In this document: one piece after another, positions 46,479 through 57,974 of the stretch
Position numbering within the stretch: position 1 is the stretch's first letter
Layout of the letters: every line of letters begins with the position of its first letter
NCBI GenBank assembly: GCA_959347315.1
Contig: OY365810.1
Coordinates: 21,481,835 to 21,545,834 of the forward strand
Direction: 5' to 3'
DNA: 64,000 bases
From: Bimastos eiseni
Lineage: Eukaryota; Annelida; Clitellata; Crassiclitellata; Lumbricidae
Position numbers and translations under genes: made by a program
Notes under the pieces: generated by a model
Databases searched by the model: none
What the model was told of the DNA's origin: nothing
What the model saw: the letters and a program-made list of their open reading frames with translations, nothing else

Positions 46479-46734
46479 ATTTCGAGATTTCGATAATGTT
46501 GCAACAATTTCACTCTCATAATGATCGTCATACAGCCGCCGCCGCTGTTTCTGCCGATAATGATGCGATGGTGACGGCGACTACGACACTGGCTTCCAGT
46601 CTCTTTGGCTGCTGATTTGTTGTACTGATGATGGTAGATACGAGGACACTGTTGTTATTGTTGCTGGACTATGACTGCTTTACAATAGGCCTACATTATG
46701 CGATGCAATACAAATGCGTGTCATGTTGCGATTA

Positions 46735-46925
46735 CGTCAATGCTGAGAAGTGTACCTACGTCGACAGAGCGCATACGTCGTCGCTGAGCATAATATTACG
46801 CGCGTGATGAACTTTCTCAAGTTCTCTAACTCTCTACATAGCAACTGGCTGAGGCACGGCTCGAACCCAAACCAACCGAGCAACAGGTCGGTTGCTCTAA
46901 TCAATCGACCACTCTGCCACACGCT
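46735..46925 (-). mobile_element. tRNA-derived SINE, diverged
   Basis: Minus-strand head GTGGCAGAGTGGTCGATTGA then TTAGAGC (A box), B box GGGTTCGAGCC at 46858-46868, and tail GAACTTGAGAAAGTTC. Same architecture as the SINEs at 44757 and 59335. Confidence 0.62.
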
Positions 46926-47371
46926 AATTAATTGCAATGACTAGAATGTCACTCTGAGCAATCTATACGAACATGAATGGCATGCTACAACTTACTTCAA
47001 ACGGTGAGACCTAGTAGAAGGAGCGTGTTTAACAGAAGATAGTTCATGGGAAGTGTACGTGACCCGTGTGCTTGAAGTGCCTGGTCATCGATGACCGCTA
47101 AATCCTCTGCCAATTTAGAGCTGGTGGTGTCCACGGGCTGGTCTACTTAAGTCTTCTTAGCGTTGACTTAACTCTGATCCTGGACACCTCGCTTGCTTCA
47201 TTGACTCACTCACACCGAATCAGTAGCACTCTCGACCTCTTCGTCCTCTGAAAGTCACTGGAAATCAGCGTCATGCATCTCACTATGCTAATTCTTGATG
47301 CAGCTCTAAGCTTTCCGTCGTGACGCGCTTACATGGCAGACAACTGTTGATGGTGTTATTAATGACTGTAC
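46926..47371. other. Intergenic DNA
   Basis: Nothing recognised before the repeat block. Confidence 0.35.
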
Positions 47372-48794
47372 ATGCATGGATGTATGTATGTTTGTATGTG
47401 TATGTATGTGTATGCATGCGTATGTATGCGTATGTATGCGAATGTATGCGTATGTATGTGTATGTATGGGTGTGTATGCGTATGTATGCGTATGTATGCG
47501 TATGTATGCGAATGTATGCGTATGTATGCGTATGTATGTGTATGTATGGGTGTGTATGCGTATGTATGCGTATGTATGCGTATGTATGTGTATGTATGCG
47601 TATGTATGCGAATGTATGCGAATGTATGCGTATGTATGCGAATGTATGCGTATGTATTCGTATGTAAGCGTATGTATGGGTGTGTATGTGTATGTATGCG
47701 TATGTATGCATATGTATGCGTATGTAGGCCTATATATGTGTATGTATGGGTGTGTATGTGTATGTATGCGTATGTATGCGTATGTATGTGTATGTATGTG
47801 TATGTATGCGCATGTATGCCTATGTATGTGTATGTATGCGTATGTATGCGAATGTATGCGTATGTATTCGTATGTAAGCGTATGTATGGGTGTGTATGTG
47901 TATGTATGCGTATGTATGTGTATGTATGTGTGTGTTTGTGTGTGAGTGTATGCGTGTGTATGTGTGTATGTGAGCATGTGTGCATGTGTGTATATGTGTA
48001 TGTGTGTTTGTGTGCATGTGTGCATATGTGCAGGCGTGCATGTGTGTATGTGTGTGTATGTGTGTGTATGTGTGTGTATGTGTGTGTATGTGTGTGTATG
48101 TGTGTGTATGTGTGTGTATGTGTGTGTATGTGTGTGCGTATGTGTGTGTTTGTGTGTACGTGTGTGTATGTATGTGTACGTATGTGTACATATGTGTATG
48201 TGTGTGTATGTGTGTGTATGTGTGTGTATGTGTGTGTATGTGTGTGTATGTGTGTGTATGTGTGTGTATGTGTGTGTATGTGTGTGTATGTGTGTGTATG
48301 TGTGTGTATGTGTGTATGTGTGTGTATGTGTGAATGTGTTTGTTTGTGTGTATGTGTGTATGTGTGTATGTATGCATGTATGCATGTATGCATGCATGCA
48401 TGCATGTATGCATGTATGCATGTATGCATGTATGCATGTATGCATGTGTGCATGTGTGCATGCGTGTATGCGTGTATGCATGCATGTATGCATGTATGCA
48501 TGTATGCATGTATGCATGTGTGCATGTGTGCATGTGTGCATGCGTGTATGCGTGTATGCATGCATGTATGCATGTATGCATGTATGCATGTATGCATGCG
48601 TGTATGCGTGTATGCGTGTATGTATGCATGTATGCATGTATGCATGTATGCATGCGTGTATGCATGTATGCATGTATGCATGTATGCATGTATGCATGTA
48701 TGCATGTATGCATGTATGCATGTATGCATGTATGCATGTATGCATGTATGCATGTATGTATGTATGTATGTATGTATGTATGTATGTATGCATG

Positions 48795-48828
<34 letters not shown>

Positions 48829-49118
48829 TGTATGTATGTATGTATGTATGTATGTATGTATGTATGTATGTATGTATGTATGTATGCATGCATGCATGCA
48901 TGCATGCATGCATGCATGCATGTATGTATGTATGTATGTATGTATGTATGTATGTATGTATGTATGTATGTATGTATGTATGTATGTATGTATGTATGTA
49001 TGTATGTATGTATGTATGTATGTATGTATGTATGTATGTATGTATGTATGCATGCATGTATGTATGTATGTATGTATGTATGTATGTATGTATGTATGAA
49101 TGTATGTATGTATGTATG

Positions 49119-49150
<32 letters not shown>
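47372..49150. repeat. 1.8-kb alternating pyrimidine-purine repeat block
   Basis: A tetranucleotide TATG-derived array in four domains: TATGTATGCG octamers (47372-47930), TGTGTATG octamers (48040-48345), TGCATGTA/TGCG (48350-48755) and nearly pure TATG (48755-49150). From 48345 to 49098 the strict pyrimidine-purine alternation is unbroken. All very long Cys/Tyr/Val/Met or His/Thr/Ile frames here are repeat artefacts. Confidence 0.97.
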
Positions 49151-49289
49151 AATGTGACACACCGGAGAGCAGAGCAGTAGGAAGATAGGTCGATCCCTCT
49201 AGGCCATAAAGTGCCAGTACTCTCATTTGATTGGCGGAAGCGTTGGTTAAATTAAATGTGGGAAGTGATGGAACCTTGCATGGCTGACG

Positions 49290-49667
49290 TATTGTATGCA
49301 TTATGTCCAATGACGCACGCGTCTTAAAGCTTGTCTTGAGGTCATAGGCGGACACTGTGAACACACCTTGAAATCTAAAATTATTCAAATATAAAAATAA
49401 ATTCGCAATAAATTTATCGACCACATTTTACAAAAGTTTAAAATTTCGCAAATATATTATGGGCTGCCTGTATTACTTGAATTATGAACGAAATGCCGTC
49501 ATTATGACGTCATTAGTGGACGACAGGAGCTATTATATTTTATGCACTGCTAGATAAATACATGTATATTAGGATGAAAACGGTGTTGAAATTTTAGAAA
49601 ATCGATGAATGTTTACTATTTAGTTTCATACTATCATTAGGGGACCCTTTTATTTTCGGACACAGTG
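49290..49667 (+). mobile_element. Tc1/mariner-type MITE, second copy, truncated at the left
   Basis: The right terminus TTCGGACACAGTG is followed by TA. The interior matches the minus strand of 12204-12776, including AGGAGCTATTATATTTTATG, then CACTGCTAGATAAATA, and AATCGATGAATGTTTACTAT. At about 49335-49380 the frame reads CLEVIGGHCEHTLKS, the same transposase C-terminal block as the first copy. The left end is missing and unrelated DNA separates it from the TATG array. Confidence 0.8.
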
Positions 49668-51574
49668 TATATGTCTGTATGTGTGTGCCACATTGTGCAT
49701 GTGTGCAGGTATGTGGATTTTCATAAAGCGTGTTTTAGGAACCCTTCAATAATGCTATGAAGGGATCTGAAACGGTGCAAAGAAATATATTGAAATTTAT
49801 ATATAAATTTGCGATACGTCTGCATTTTTATATGGTAGGCCTTCTTCACTTTTGGTTTTGGATAGCTGTTCATTGATTAATAAATGACCCGTCAATTAGA
49901 CTGGCTGAGATTGTTAGCTCGAGGGCATCTGACCCTCGTCACCTTATAACCGGTGCGTAATAACTGGCGATCATCAACCGTGTAGGCCTAAATATAGGGG
50001 CCGGACTGGATCAATTGCTTGCGGGCGTTTTCTCTCTTTGGTGTAATTTTCCGGTCCAATCGTAAACTTTTATTAGATTATGTGTTGTTATGGTCGAAGC
50101 GAGCAATCACATTAATCCTCGGATTAATGTGATTCTGTCGGTCATTTAGAGTGGTAGCAGCACTCAGATAGTAGACCACACAGAAGACGACGGGCAGAGA
50201 CATGCTTGAACTGCGCAATCCTGCTGAAAAGGAGCGATGCATAAATGGTGGCCTCCCCTTCATTAACCGCATTTTGCTGGATATATGTCCAAACATAGGC
50301 ATAGGCGTTCATGTAAATCAGATGGGTCGCAGCGTTGAAGATAGACTATGAAGAACAGATTTAGCCACGTAGGCCTATACGTGAAAAGCATTGATGAAAT
50401 CAATCCTGGCTGCAAATATCTAGTACATCTTTGCGTGCTTTTCACCCAAATTTCTACGACATTTTTAGTAGCCAACGTATGTTTAGTTTTAGTTTTCACA
50501 ATTCTCTCTACATTAATTAGTTTATCTTATTTGTGCTGACCTCTTTCATTGTATTACAGTGAATCATATCCGAGTATTAAGATGTCATTCGCACCATTTT
50601 ACTATATATGAGGCACTACATGTAGCTTCGTGGCCTCAGCTCCTCCTTACAAAGCGAATTGCACATGCAGAATGCATTCGATCAATGAATTGGTCAATCA
50701 GAGTATTTAGAAGTATAGCGTGCACAATGAACATTATCGAACCAAAAGTAACATGGAAGCAATTAAAGAAAACAATATATCCATATGAGAATAAGATAGG
50801 CTGATAATAATTATCTGTGAGATGAATAGCGGTAATAAAATGAAGAAGAAGAAGAAGATACACAATGAAGAACTTCTTAAATACTCGTACATGGTAATAA
50901 CACTTTTTATTTGATTCATAAAGGCTGCTAAGCGGGATAGTTCCTCGAATTGCTCTCTCTTTCTCTTTCTCTCTCTTTTACTCTTTCTTATATGCCTAAC
51001 GTTCTAAACCTTGGAACCAAACACTGTAAGCCTATTCGTTAGCACATGCGTACACAATATCAGGGAATTGTTTCCTTCAGGTAGCTCAATAGTTTCACAA
51101 AGTAAGGCTTTTAGAGTTTTACTTTGTTCTAAGGAAGAGTAATGGTTTTGTAATGAACACAGTAAAATGTATAACTTGCTTAAACACTGATTTAATGCGA
51201 AAATCTTATAGAATGAGTCTGCTAGGTGTTTGCATCGATTTTACCGGACATAAGTTCTGTTGGTAGAGAAATTCAGACAATGCAAAAGCATCCGCCAAAG
51301 AGATGTACGTTCTCAGATGGCTTTCCGTTTTCTATCAGCTAGACAGCGGCCGTTTATTAGCAACAGTTTCATTGTTCAGCTGCAGGACCGGTCTCTTGGC
51401 AACGACTGGCAGTCGACTGCGCATGCGCATGCGCCGGCATCTTCTGTTAAGACGATAAAACCAAAGACAGCCTATCGTCGTCGCCTCATAATGCACAGCG
51501 ACAAATATCGATCATAGACTACGAAGGACAACGTTGACGATACGACCATCGATTTAGACAGACGAAGACGGAGT
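49668..51574. other. Intergenic DNA
   Basis: Contains a perfect palindrome at 50105-50134 and a small (GAA)n at 50842-50860. No gene is supported. Confidence 0.4.
50105..50134. repeat. 30-bp perfect palindrome
   Basis: Arms AATCACATTAATCC and GGATTAATGTGATT with a 2-nt spacer. Confidence 0.9.
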
Positions 51575-51599
51575 GTGGTCGATGAGTTGTTTCGGGAAG

Positions 51600-51950
51600 G
51601 GTCGATGGGATGGGGTAGTTTGGTCGATGGTTGGGGTAACTGCCCAATCCCATTTGCCACACTGCCCCATCCCATCGACCAGATCTACCCCATCCCGTCG
51701 TTCAAACTACTCCATCCCATTAACCACACTGCCACATCCCAGCAATCAAAGTTCCCCACCCCATCGACCAATCTACCCAATTCCATCGTTCAAACTGCCC
51801 AGTTCCATCGACCAATTTACACCATCCCATCAACCAATCTACCCATCGCATCAACCAATTTACCCCATCCCATCAACCAATCTACCCAATTCCATCGACC
51901 AATTAGGATGGAATTGGGTGGTTTAGTCGCTATGATGGGGTAGTTTGGCC
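51600..51950. repeat. CCCATCGACCAATCTACC-type minisatellite with switched orientation at the edges
   Basis: Degenerate units of about 22-28 bp built from CCCCATCCCATCGACCAATC. The outermost units at 51600-51640 and 51905-51950 are in the opposite orientation (GGTCGATGGGATGGGGTAGT and GGAATTGGGTGGTTTAGTCG). Confidence 0.85.
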
Positions 51951-52686
51951 GATCGAATGCAGTGGTTCGGAGCATACGCGAGTGAATGCACGACAGAGTG
52001 AATGCATGACAGAGTGAATGCATGACAGACTGAATGAATGAATTAATGATCTAGTTAACGAGGGAATAAGTATGTGAATGAGAGTAGATAAGGGGTTTGA
52101 ATCAGGCAACTCATACTGTATAACCGTTATAGGGAAAAATTTGTCTGACTCGATCAGTTGTTGGTGCCTTGGCCTCATCTAATCTCTGATTAGATCAGGT
52201 ATCTCGAAGTTGTTTGACTCAACTGTGCTTTTCAGCGCCTGACATCATAAAGCCACGATGCTTCGCAACAGATGAGAGCCTTTCTTTCGACAACAATGAG
52301 TCTTCCTATTTTTTTAAAATCAGACCGAAAGGCTTCGTCTACTTTGCAGTTGTGGAAATCACGTTCAGTGTGTGGTCTTGGTGGTCGATTAGCGGCACAT
52401 GGTCCTTGTGCCAACGACGATTTCAGGGGTGAGGGTGATAGGGGCGGGTTAGTGGAGTACTGGGGCGAGAGCGCACGAGGCCAGGAAGGAGGACGAGCAA
52501 CAGAGTGACCGACGGATATTAGATTGTTGAAGGCCTTCTTAATACGCACAACGCTTTATGGCGCATTTGACGACCGAGAGAGTCTTTCTCCGAAGCAGAA
52601 TCTCTGTTGCAGAATTGCATCTTCTCCTCAAATAAGTCACTCTGTGTTTGCAGAAAATAAACGAATAATCGCTCCATCGCGTTGTC
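51951..52686. other. Intergenic DNA
   Basis: A small 14-base repeat (GAATGCATGACAGA) occurs at about 51983-52035. No gene is supported. Confidence 0.4.
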
Positions 52687-53010
52687 TGTCTTGTCGTTGT
52701 CACCGTCTGTCTGTTCGTATACCACACTCTGTGTATGTATGGCTGTGCGCGTCTACCTGTGTATGTGTCATTTTGTCTGTGTCTGTCTGTGTGTCTGTCT
52801 GTCTGTGTCTGTCTGTCTGTGTGTCTGTCTGTGTCTGTATGTGTGTCTGTCTGTCTGTGTGTCTATCTGTCTGTGTCTGTATGTGTGTCTGTCTGTCTGT
52901 GTCTGTATGTGTGTCTGTCTGTGTGTCTATCTGTCTGTGTCTGTATGTGTGTCTGTCTGTGTCTGTCTGTGTGTCTATCTGTCTGTGTCTATCTGTGTGT
53001 CTGTCTGTCC
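52687..53010. repeat. (CTGT)n/(GTGT)n microsatellite
   Basis: CTGTCTGTGTGT-type units with TATGTGTG interruptions. Confidence 0.95.
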
Positions 53011-54384
53011 ATCCGTTTCTACAGAAACATTCCTCCATTCATGTGTCTGTCTTTTTAAGAGAGTCGTGTAGTTGGCCAATTATCTGGATAATGACGTAAT
53101 GTTGTGGTCTGAGGTGGGGGTGGGGGGCTAGCGCCGCTAGAGCTTTTCAGTTACTGGACCAAAGAGGAGAGACAGAAGAGGGACAGAAGACCAATGTTCT
53201 TTGATCATCGTCGGATCCTCTGACAGGTCATTATTCCCGCCATCGGTCGTCGCATGCATTTTTAGAGTCCAGACTACGACCCTTATATAGCCCAGCTGCT
53301 GCTGCTGCTGCTGCTCAACAGGAGGTTTAACAGAGGTAAAGGCCACCGTCATCAGCCTCTTTCTATTAGAGACAATGTCTGTATCAAGCATCGTACTAAC
53401 ACAGATGTAAAACTCTAATTGTCACGGCGTTAATCCTCGATTACACGTCTGTTTGCGGGTGCGTACTTGCGTGTGCGCCATGAACTATTGCCTGTGAGGA
53501 ATCTTCCTGCCTCGCGAGCATCAGTATATATATATATATATTTTTATATATATTGACGCGGTCATCTGCGCGGTGTGGGCCCATCCACATAACTGTTTTA
53601 CGTACGCAAGGAGGTGGTTTCGAATTTCGGCGATGGGAGGGTCTCGAAAAATGTGTACGTAGTACGTACCCAAATATAACTGTCTAATTATGACGTCCAC
53701 ATTATGTAATATTAAAATCAGAACTGCGCCTTGCAGGCTGCCAGCATATAATTACTTTCAACTTCTGTTAACTTTGTCATTATCTGTTGCAATTACATCA
53801 TGACATTGTATTCACACTGCGTTATGACAGTTTGAAAGAATAAACGAAAATTGATAATTCTAGGTAGTCATTGTGAAACATTTGTAATTTATTGGATGGC
53901 AATCTTTGAGATCGGAATACTTAACGGAAGAGAGGGTAGCTGAATTTGATTTAAATGTGGAATGTTATTTCTGTAGCGCCTTCTAAACACATATTGCTGC
54001 CGATCGGTTCCCTGGTGTTTGTAAATTCAGCCTCAGGAGAAATGCATAGAACATGAGAGTTGACGTCGTCCTCAAATATAAACAAATCTGGCAGATTAAA
54101 CGCCTCTATCCATCTAAATGTAAATCTTGCTTCACTGCCAGAATATTGACAATTCTGCGGCTCATTGTGGCAGAACCCAAAGCTATACACTTTTAGCTTT
54201 GGAACGCGACATTTTATTTCTTTATTTCATTCAGCGTGTATGTTAGTAGGACTGTAGATGTTTATCGTACAAGATGTTTAGATATGCGTGCATGCATAAA
54301 TTTAAATATTATAATTGTCTAAGGGTTGGCAGGGTCTGTTAGATAAACTAGGCAGCCGATTTTTATAGGATCAGCCAATGTTGC
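53011..54384. other. Intergenic DNA
   Basis: (GCT)n of about seven units at 53291-53314 and a (TA)n block at 53524-53553. No gene is supported. Confidence 0.45.
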
Positions 54385-54525
54385 AAATTAATTAAATTTT
54401 TTTTGCAAATCCCAAAATGAAACAATGTTGACTTAATTTTGAATCCTCATTGATCCTAACAACTTCATAAATAAATCATCAAGCCATTGTTTATTTCTTT
54501 GTTGACTGACAGTGGTAGTTATTTT
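54385..54525 (+). repeat. Dispersed repeat C, copy 1
   Basis: Matches 63605-63740 through TTTTTTGCAAATC, CAACAATGTTGACTTA-like, TCCTAACAACTTCATAA and TTTGTTGACTGACAGTGGTA. It also shares the preceding GCCAATGTTGCAAA edge. No terminal repeats are seen. Confidence 0.75.
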
Positions 54526-54589
54526 TTTAAATTTTTTATTTGGAGAATTTATAGTCAACTCTGTAAATTAAAGTTGCGGTTTGTCAGCT

Positions 54590-55195
54590 TGATCATGATT
54601 AAACGAATATTGAATGGAATTGTTGAGAGGCGGCAGACGCAAAATGTGTCCGACGGTGTACACCTGTGGTCTCAACCCCGAGAATTAAATCACGCTGGCG
54701 TTGATCCTCGTAACGGCCGACAACTTCCCTCCAAAGTGGGTAGAGTGGCTTCTGTCCAACAAGCAATCGACCAGCCAATTGTGCACCCCGTCCGGCAGGC
54801 AGAGCAGGGAGAGCTTGCACGTCAACTCCGAGTGCCGGATGGTGTCGAAAGCCTTTGAGATGTTTAAGGAGACGATGGCCACGTTGGCCTCATCTCAGAG
54901 AAGGTGAGACATCAGATGCTGAATCACTATCAATGCCGCAGTTGTAGAGCCGGTTGGTCGGAACGCAAACTGGTCTGTCAAGAGGTCTGACATTGGTGGT
55001 TTCGTAAGGGCCGGATATATATACATCCACACCGTGATGGCACTGGGACAAATGAAATAGGACGATAGCCGACGGGATGATTCGGAGACTCAACTAGTGC
55101 TCGTTAAAGTCGTCAGCCGTAGGAGCGCCATCGACGTCGACTACGGAACGCTTCCAGACGTTACGATTGACGTTCTGCCACAGTTCCTTCAGACC
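54590..55195 (-). pseudogene. LINE reverse-transcriptase pseudogene (third LINE type)
   Basis: The minus strand reads, in order: LKELWQNVNRNVWKR and APTADDFNEH (linker before the polymerase), then in another frame MYIYPALTKPP, DQFAFRPTGSTTAALI, VAIVSLNISKAFDTIRHSEL and LPDGVHNWLVDCLLDRS, then FGGKLSAVTRINASVI. These are typical fingers and palm blocks of a Jockey/CR1-like LINE polymerase. Stops fall at about 54903 (in LL-stop-DEA) and 54685. There is at least one frameshift, and the segment between linker and polymerase is deleted. In motif A the catalytic Asp (L-D-x-S-K-A-F-D) is Asn. It is clearly inactive. Confidence 0.88.
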
Positions 55196-56280
55196 CCCAC
55201 ACGGATCGACTCCTCTTAGATTCGCATGCATCTAAGATGAAGTGCCATCATATTTCGAACCGAAGAGAATGTGTTTAGCAGATTCAACCTGAATTTACAA
55301 TTCCGGGTCAAATAATTTATTGTTTCCGTTGGATCTCTGAGCTCGAACTGTTCTAAACAGATTAACTTACGCTGATTTAGAGTTTTGTAGACAATAATAT
55401 TAGTAAAAAATGCAAGATGTAAAGTTCACACCCATAAGGTCATAGATCAAAATTTTTTTGATGCTATGAAGACAGTGGAAGAAACTTATTAGGTCTATTA
55501 TATCTACAGCCAGGCTGGTGAAAATGTTGAATTTATTTGTTAGAAGTTGAGATGTGGACACGGACATTAAGCTGTCATTCGATTTGTTGGTGGTGGATAG
55601 GGTGATAGAGCCACTGTCGCCTGGACCATTGCAGCTTATCTCGTCAAGGGAGGGAACGAAATGTTTTGAAGCCAGTGTTGTAGCAGACCTAGCGGACCGC
55701 GACAGAAAGAGCTCAGAGTTGGAATTTGATCAAATTCTTGCATTCATAGTATTAGTGAACTGTTGAGTGTGGCCGACTGATGTGTACGTAGCATGAAACA
55801 AGAAGCTACTCGACGACTTTAATAAGAAAGTGATTGAGCGAGAGAAACCTTCCGCCAGTGATGAGCTGCGTATTTTTCCAATAGTCACAAGAGTCTTGAA
55901 GGTGTTGTCTGCCGACAGAAGCAGCTCTTGCTTTCTACGTCTCATTCTCGACACGACTCAGTCGCAGTGTCGCTGCTGGAGTGTCACGATGATCTAATCG
56001 AAGGAAAGGATACAGGCACGAAGCATTTGTTACTTCGTGACGATTAGATCCATATCTATTCCTCATCCGCAGAAGTACTCGCTGCTGATTCTCTCATGTC
56101 CAATATATATTTGCATCTGCCACTGAATGCCTGCCTGCCTTGCTGTGTGCCCGTCTTCCTGCCTGTCTTCCTGCCTGCCTGCCTGCTTGCCTTATTTGCT
56201 TCTCTCCCCCGCTTTTAATAAGCTTTGGAGCATGTCTCAATTGTTTCCAATTTATTTCCCTGGCAGTCTAAAGTGAGTAG
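55196..56280. other. Intergenic DNA up to the assembly gap
   Basis: Contains a nested inverted repeat at 55991-56050. Two overlapping short frames at 55554-55954 lack motifs. Confidence 0.4.
55991..56050. repeat. Two-stem inverted repeat
   Basis: Outer arms GATCTAATCG / CGATTAGATC (55991-56000, 56041-56050) enclose inner arms CACGAAG / CTTCGTG (56017-56023, 56033-56039). Confidence 0.75.
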
Positions 56281-56480
56281 NNNNNNNNNNNNNNNNNNNN
56301 NNNNNNNNNNNNNNNNNNNNNNNNNNNNNNNNNNNNNNNNNNNNNNNNNNNNNNNNNNNNNNNNNNNNNNNNNNNNNNNNNNNNNNNNNNNNNNNNNNNN
56401 NNNNNNNNNNNNNNNNNNNNNNNNNNNNNNNNNNNNNNNNNNNNNNNNNNNNNNNNNNNNNNNNNNNNNNNNNNNNNNNN
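56281..56480. other. Assembly gap (200 N)
   Basis: Exactly 200 unknown bases, a conventional placeholder length. The true size is unknown, and the adjoining GAA array suggests the gap is itself repeat. Confidence 0.98.
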
Positions 56481-56865
56481 AAGAGAAGAAGAAGAAGAAT
56501 GAAGAAGAAGAAGGAAGAAGAAGAAGAAGAAGAAGAAGAAGAAGAAGAAGAAGAAGAAGAAGAAAGAAGAGAAGAAGAAGAAGAAGAAGAAGAGAAGAAG
56601 AAGAAGAAGAGAAGAAGAAGAAGAAGAAGAAGAAGAAGAAGAAGAAGAAGAAGGAAGAGAGAAAGAAGAAGAAGAAGAAGAAGAAGAAGAAGAAGAAGAA
56701 GAAGAAGAAGAAGAGAAGAAGAAGAAGAAGAAGAAGAAGAAGAAGAAGAAGAAGAAGAAGAAGAAGAAAGAAGAAGAAGAAGAAGAAGAAGAAGAAGAAG
56801 AAAGAAGAAGAAGAAGAAGAAGAAGAAGAAGAAGAAGAGGGGAAGGAGGAGAATGAACAGGAGGA
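56481..56865. repeat. (GAA)n microsatellite
   Basis: Nearly pure GAA/AAG homopurine array with single-base slips; it starts at the gap edge, so its full length is unknown. Confidence 0.96.
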
Positions 56866-57355
56866 GAAGAAGAAGAAGAGGAAGGGGAAGAGGAGGAGAA
56901 AGCAGATCAGAAGAAGAAGGAGAAGAAAGAGGTGAGGTGGAGTAGAAGGACGACGAGGAGGCGGAAGTCTCTATAAAGGAGCATAATAATCGTCCGATGG
57001 GTGAATCTGTAAACTGTAAACGACCTATCCCAGACAGTAACCGCCAGAAAAGCATTGTCTCCTCCACTCGAGGGTCGATGAATATCGCTTCCATTCGGTT
57101 ATTTGTTGTAATATCGAGGTCCGATATCTGTGCATATCAAATGACCCTAAAAGAAAGGGCAAAGAGGACGCGTGTGTGACGCCGTCACTTCGTCTGTCAG
57201 TCTGCCTCTATCTTTGTCTATAGTTATGCTTCCGTCTTTCTCCATATCTAAATCTGTCATTCCACGCGTCGTTGAATCTGCATCCGTCTCCTGCTGCTTG
57301 CCAATGACTTGCATCAGCCTCTCTCAGTTAACCTCTGTTTCTGTCTCTCTCAGTG

Positions 57356-57388
<33 letters not shown>

Positions 57389-57492
57389 AACTCTGCTTTT
57401 TCGTTTCTGTCCTCCTGAATATCAATTTGCTGCTCTGTCTCTGTCTTGTTTGTGTTTCCATCTACCTACCTCTGTTTCTCTGCCTCCGTCCG
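56866..57492. other. Intergenic DNA between arrays
   Basis: Purine-rich shoulder to 56960, then unassigned sequence and a short CTGT run at 57357-57388. Confidence 0.45.
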
Positions 57493-57974
57493 TCCCTTCC
57501 TCCCTTCCTCCCTTCCTCCCTTCCTCCCTTCCTCCCTTCCTCCCTTCCTCCCTTCCTCCCTTCCTCCCTTCCTCCCTTCCTCCCTTCCTCCCTTCCTCCC
57601 TTCCTCCCTTCCTCCCTTCCTCCCTTCCTCCCTTCCTCCCTTCCTCCCTTTCTCCCTTTCTCCCTTTCTCCCTTCCTTTCTCCCTTCCTTTCTCCCTTCC
57701 TTTCTCCCTTCCTTTCTCCCTGCCTCCCTTCCTCCCCTTCCCTTCCTTCCTTCCTCCCTCCCTCCCTCCCTTCCTCCCTTCCTCCCTTCCTCCCTTCCTC
57801 CCTTCCTCCCTTCCTCCCTTCCTCCCTTCCTCCCTTCCTCCCTTTCTCCCTTCCTTTCTCCCTTCCTTTCTCCCTTCCTCCCTTCCTCCCTTCCTCCCTT
57901 CCTTCCTTCCTCCCTCCCTCCCTCCCTTTCTCCCTTCCTCCCGCCCTTCCTCCCTCATTCCCTCCTTCCTTTCA
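57493..57974. repeat. (CCCTTCCT)n homopyrimidine array
   Basis: Octamer-based array with TCCCTTTC and TCCCTCCC sub-blocks; pure pyrimidine for most of its length. Confidence 0.96.

Noticed and set aside
47306..49424. Reading frames of 400-618 codons rich in His/Thr/Ile or Cys/Val/Met
   Set aside because: They are translations of the TATG/TGTG/TGCA arrays, open on both strands and in several frames. They have no non-repetitive domain.
56225..57094. Arg/Glu/Lys or Ser/Leu-rich frames spanning the N gap
   Set aside because: GAA-array artefacts that also run through unknown bases.
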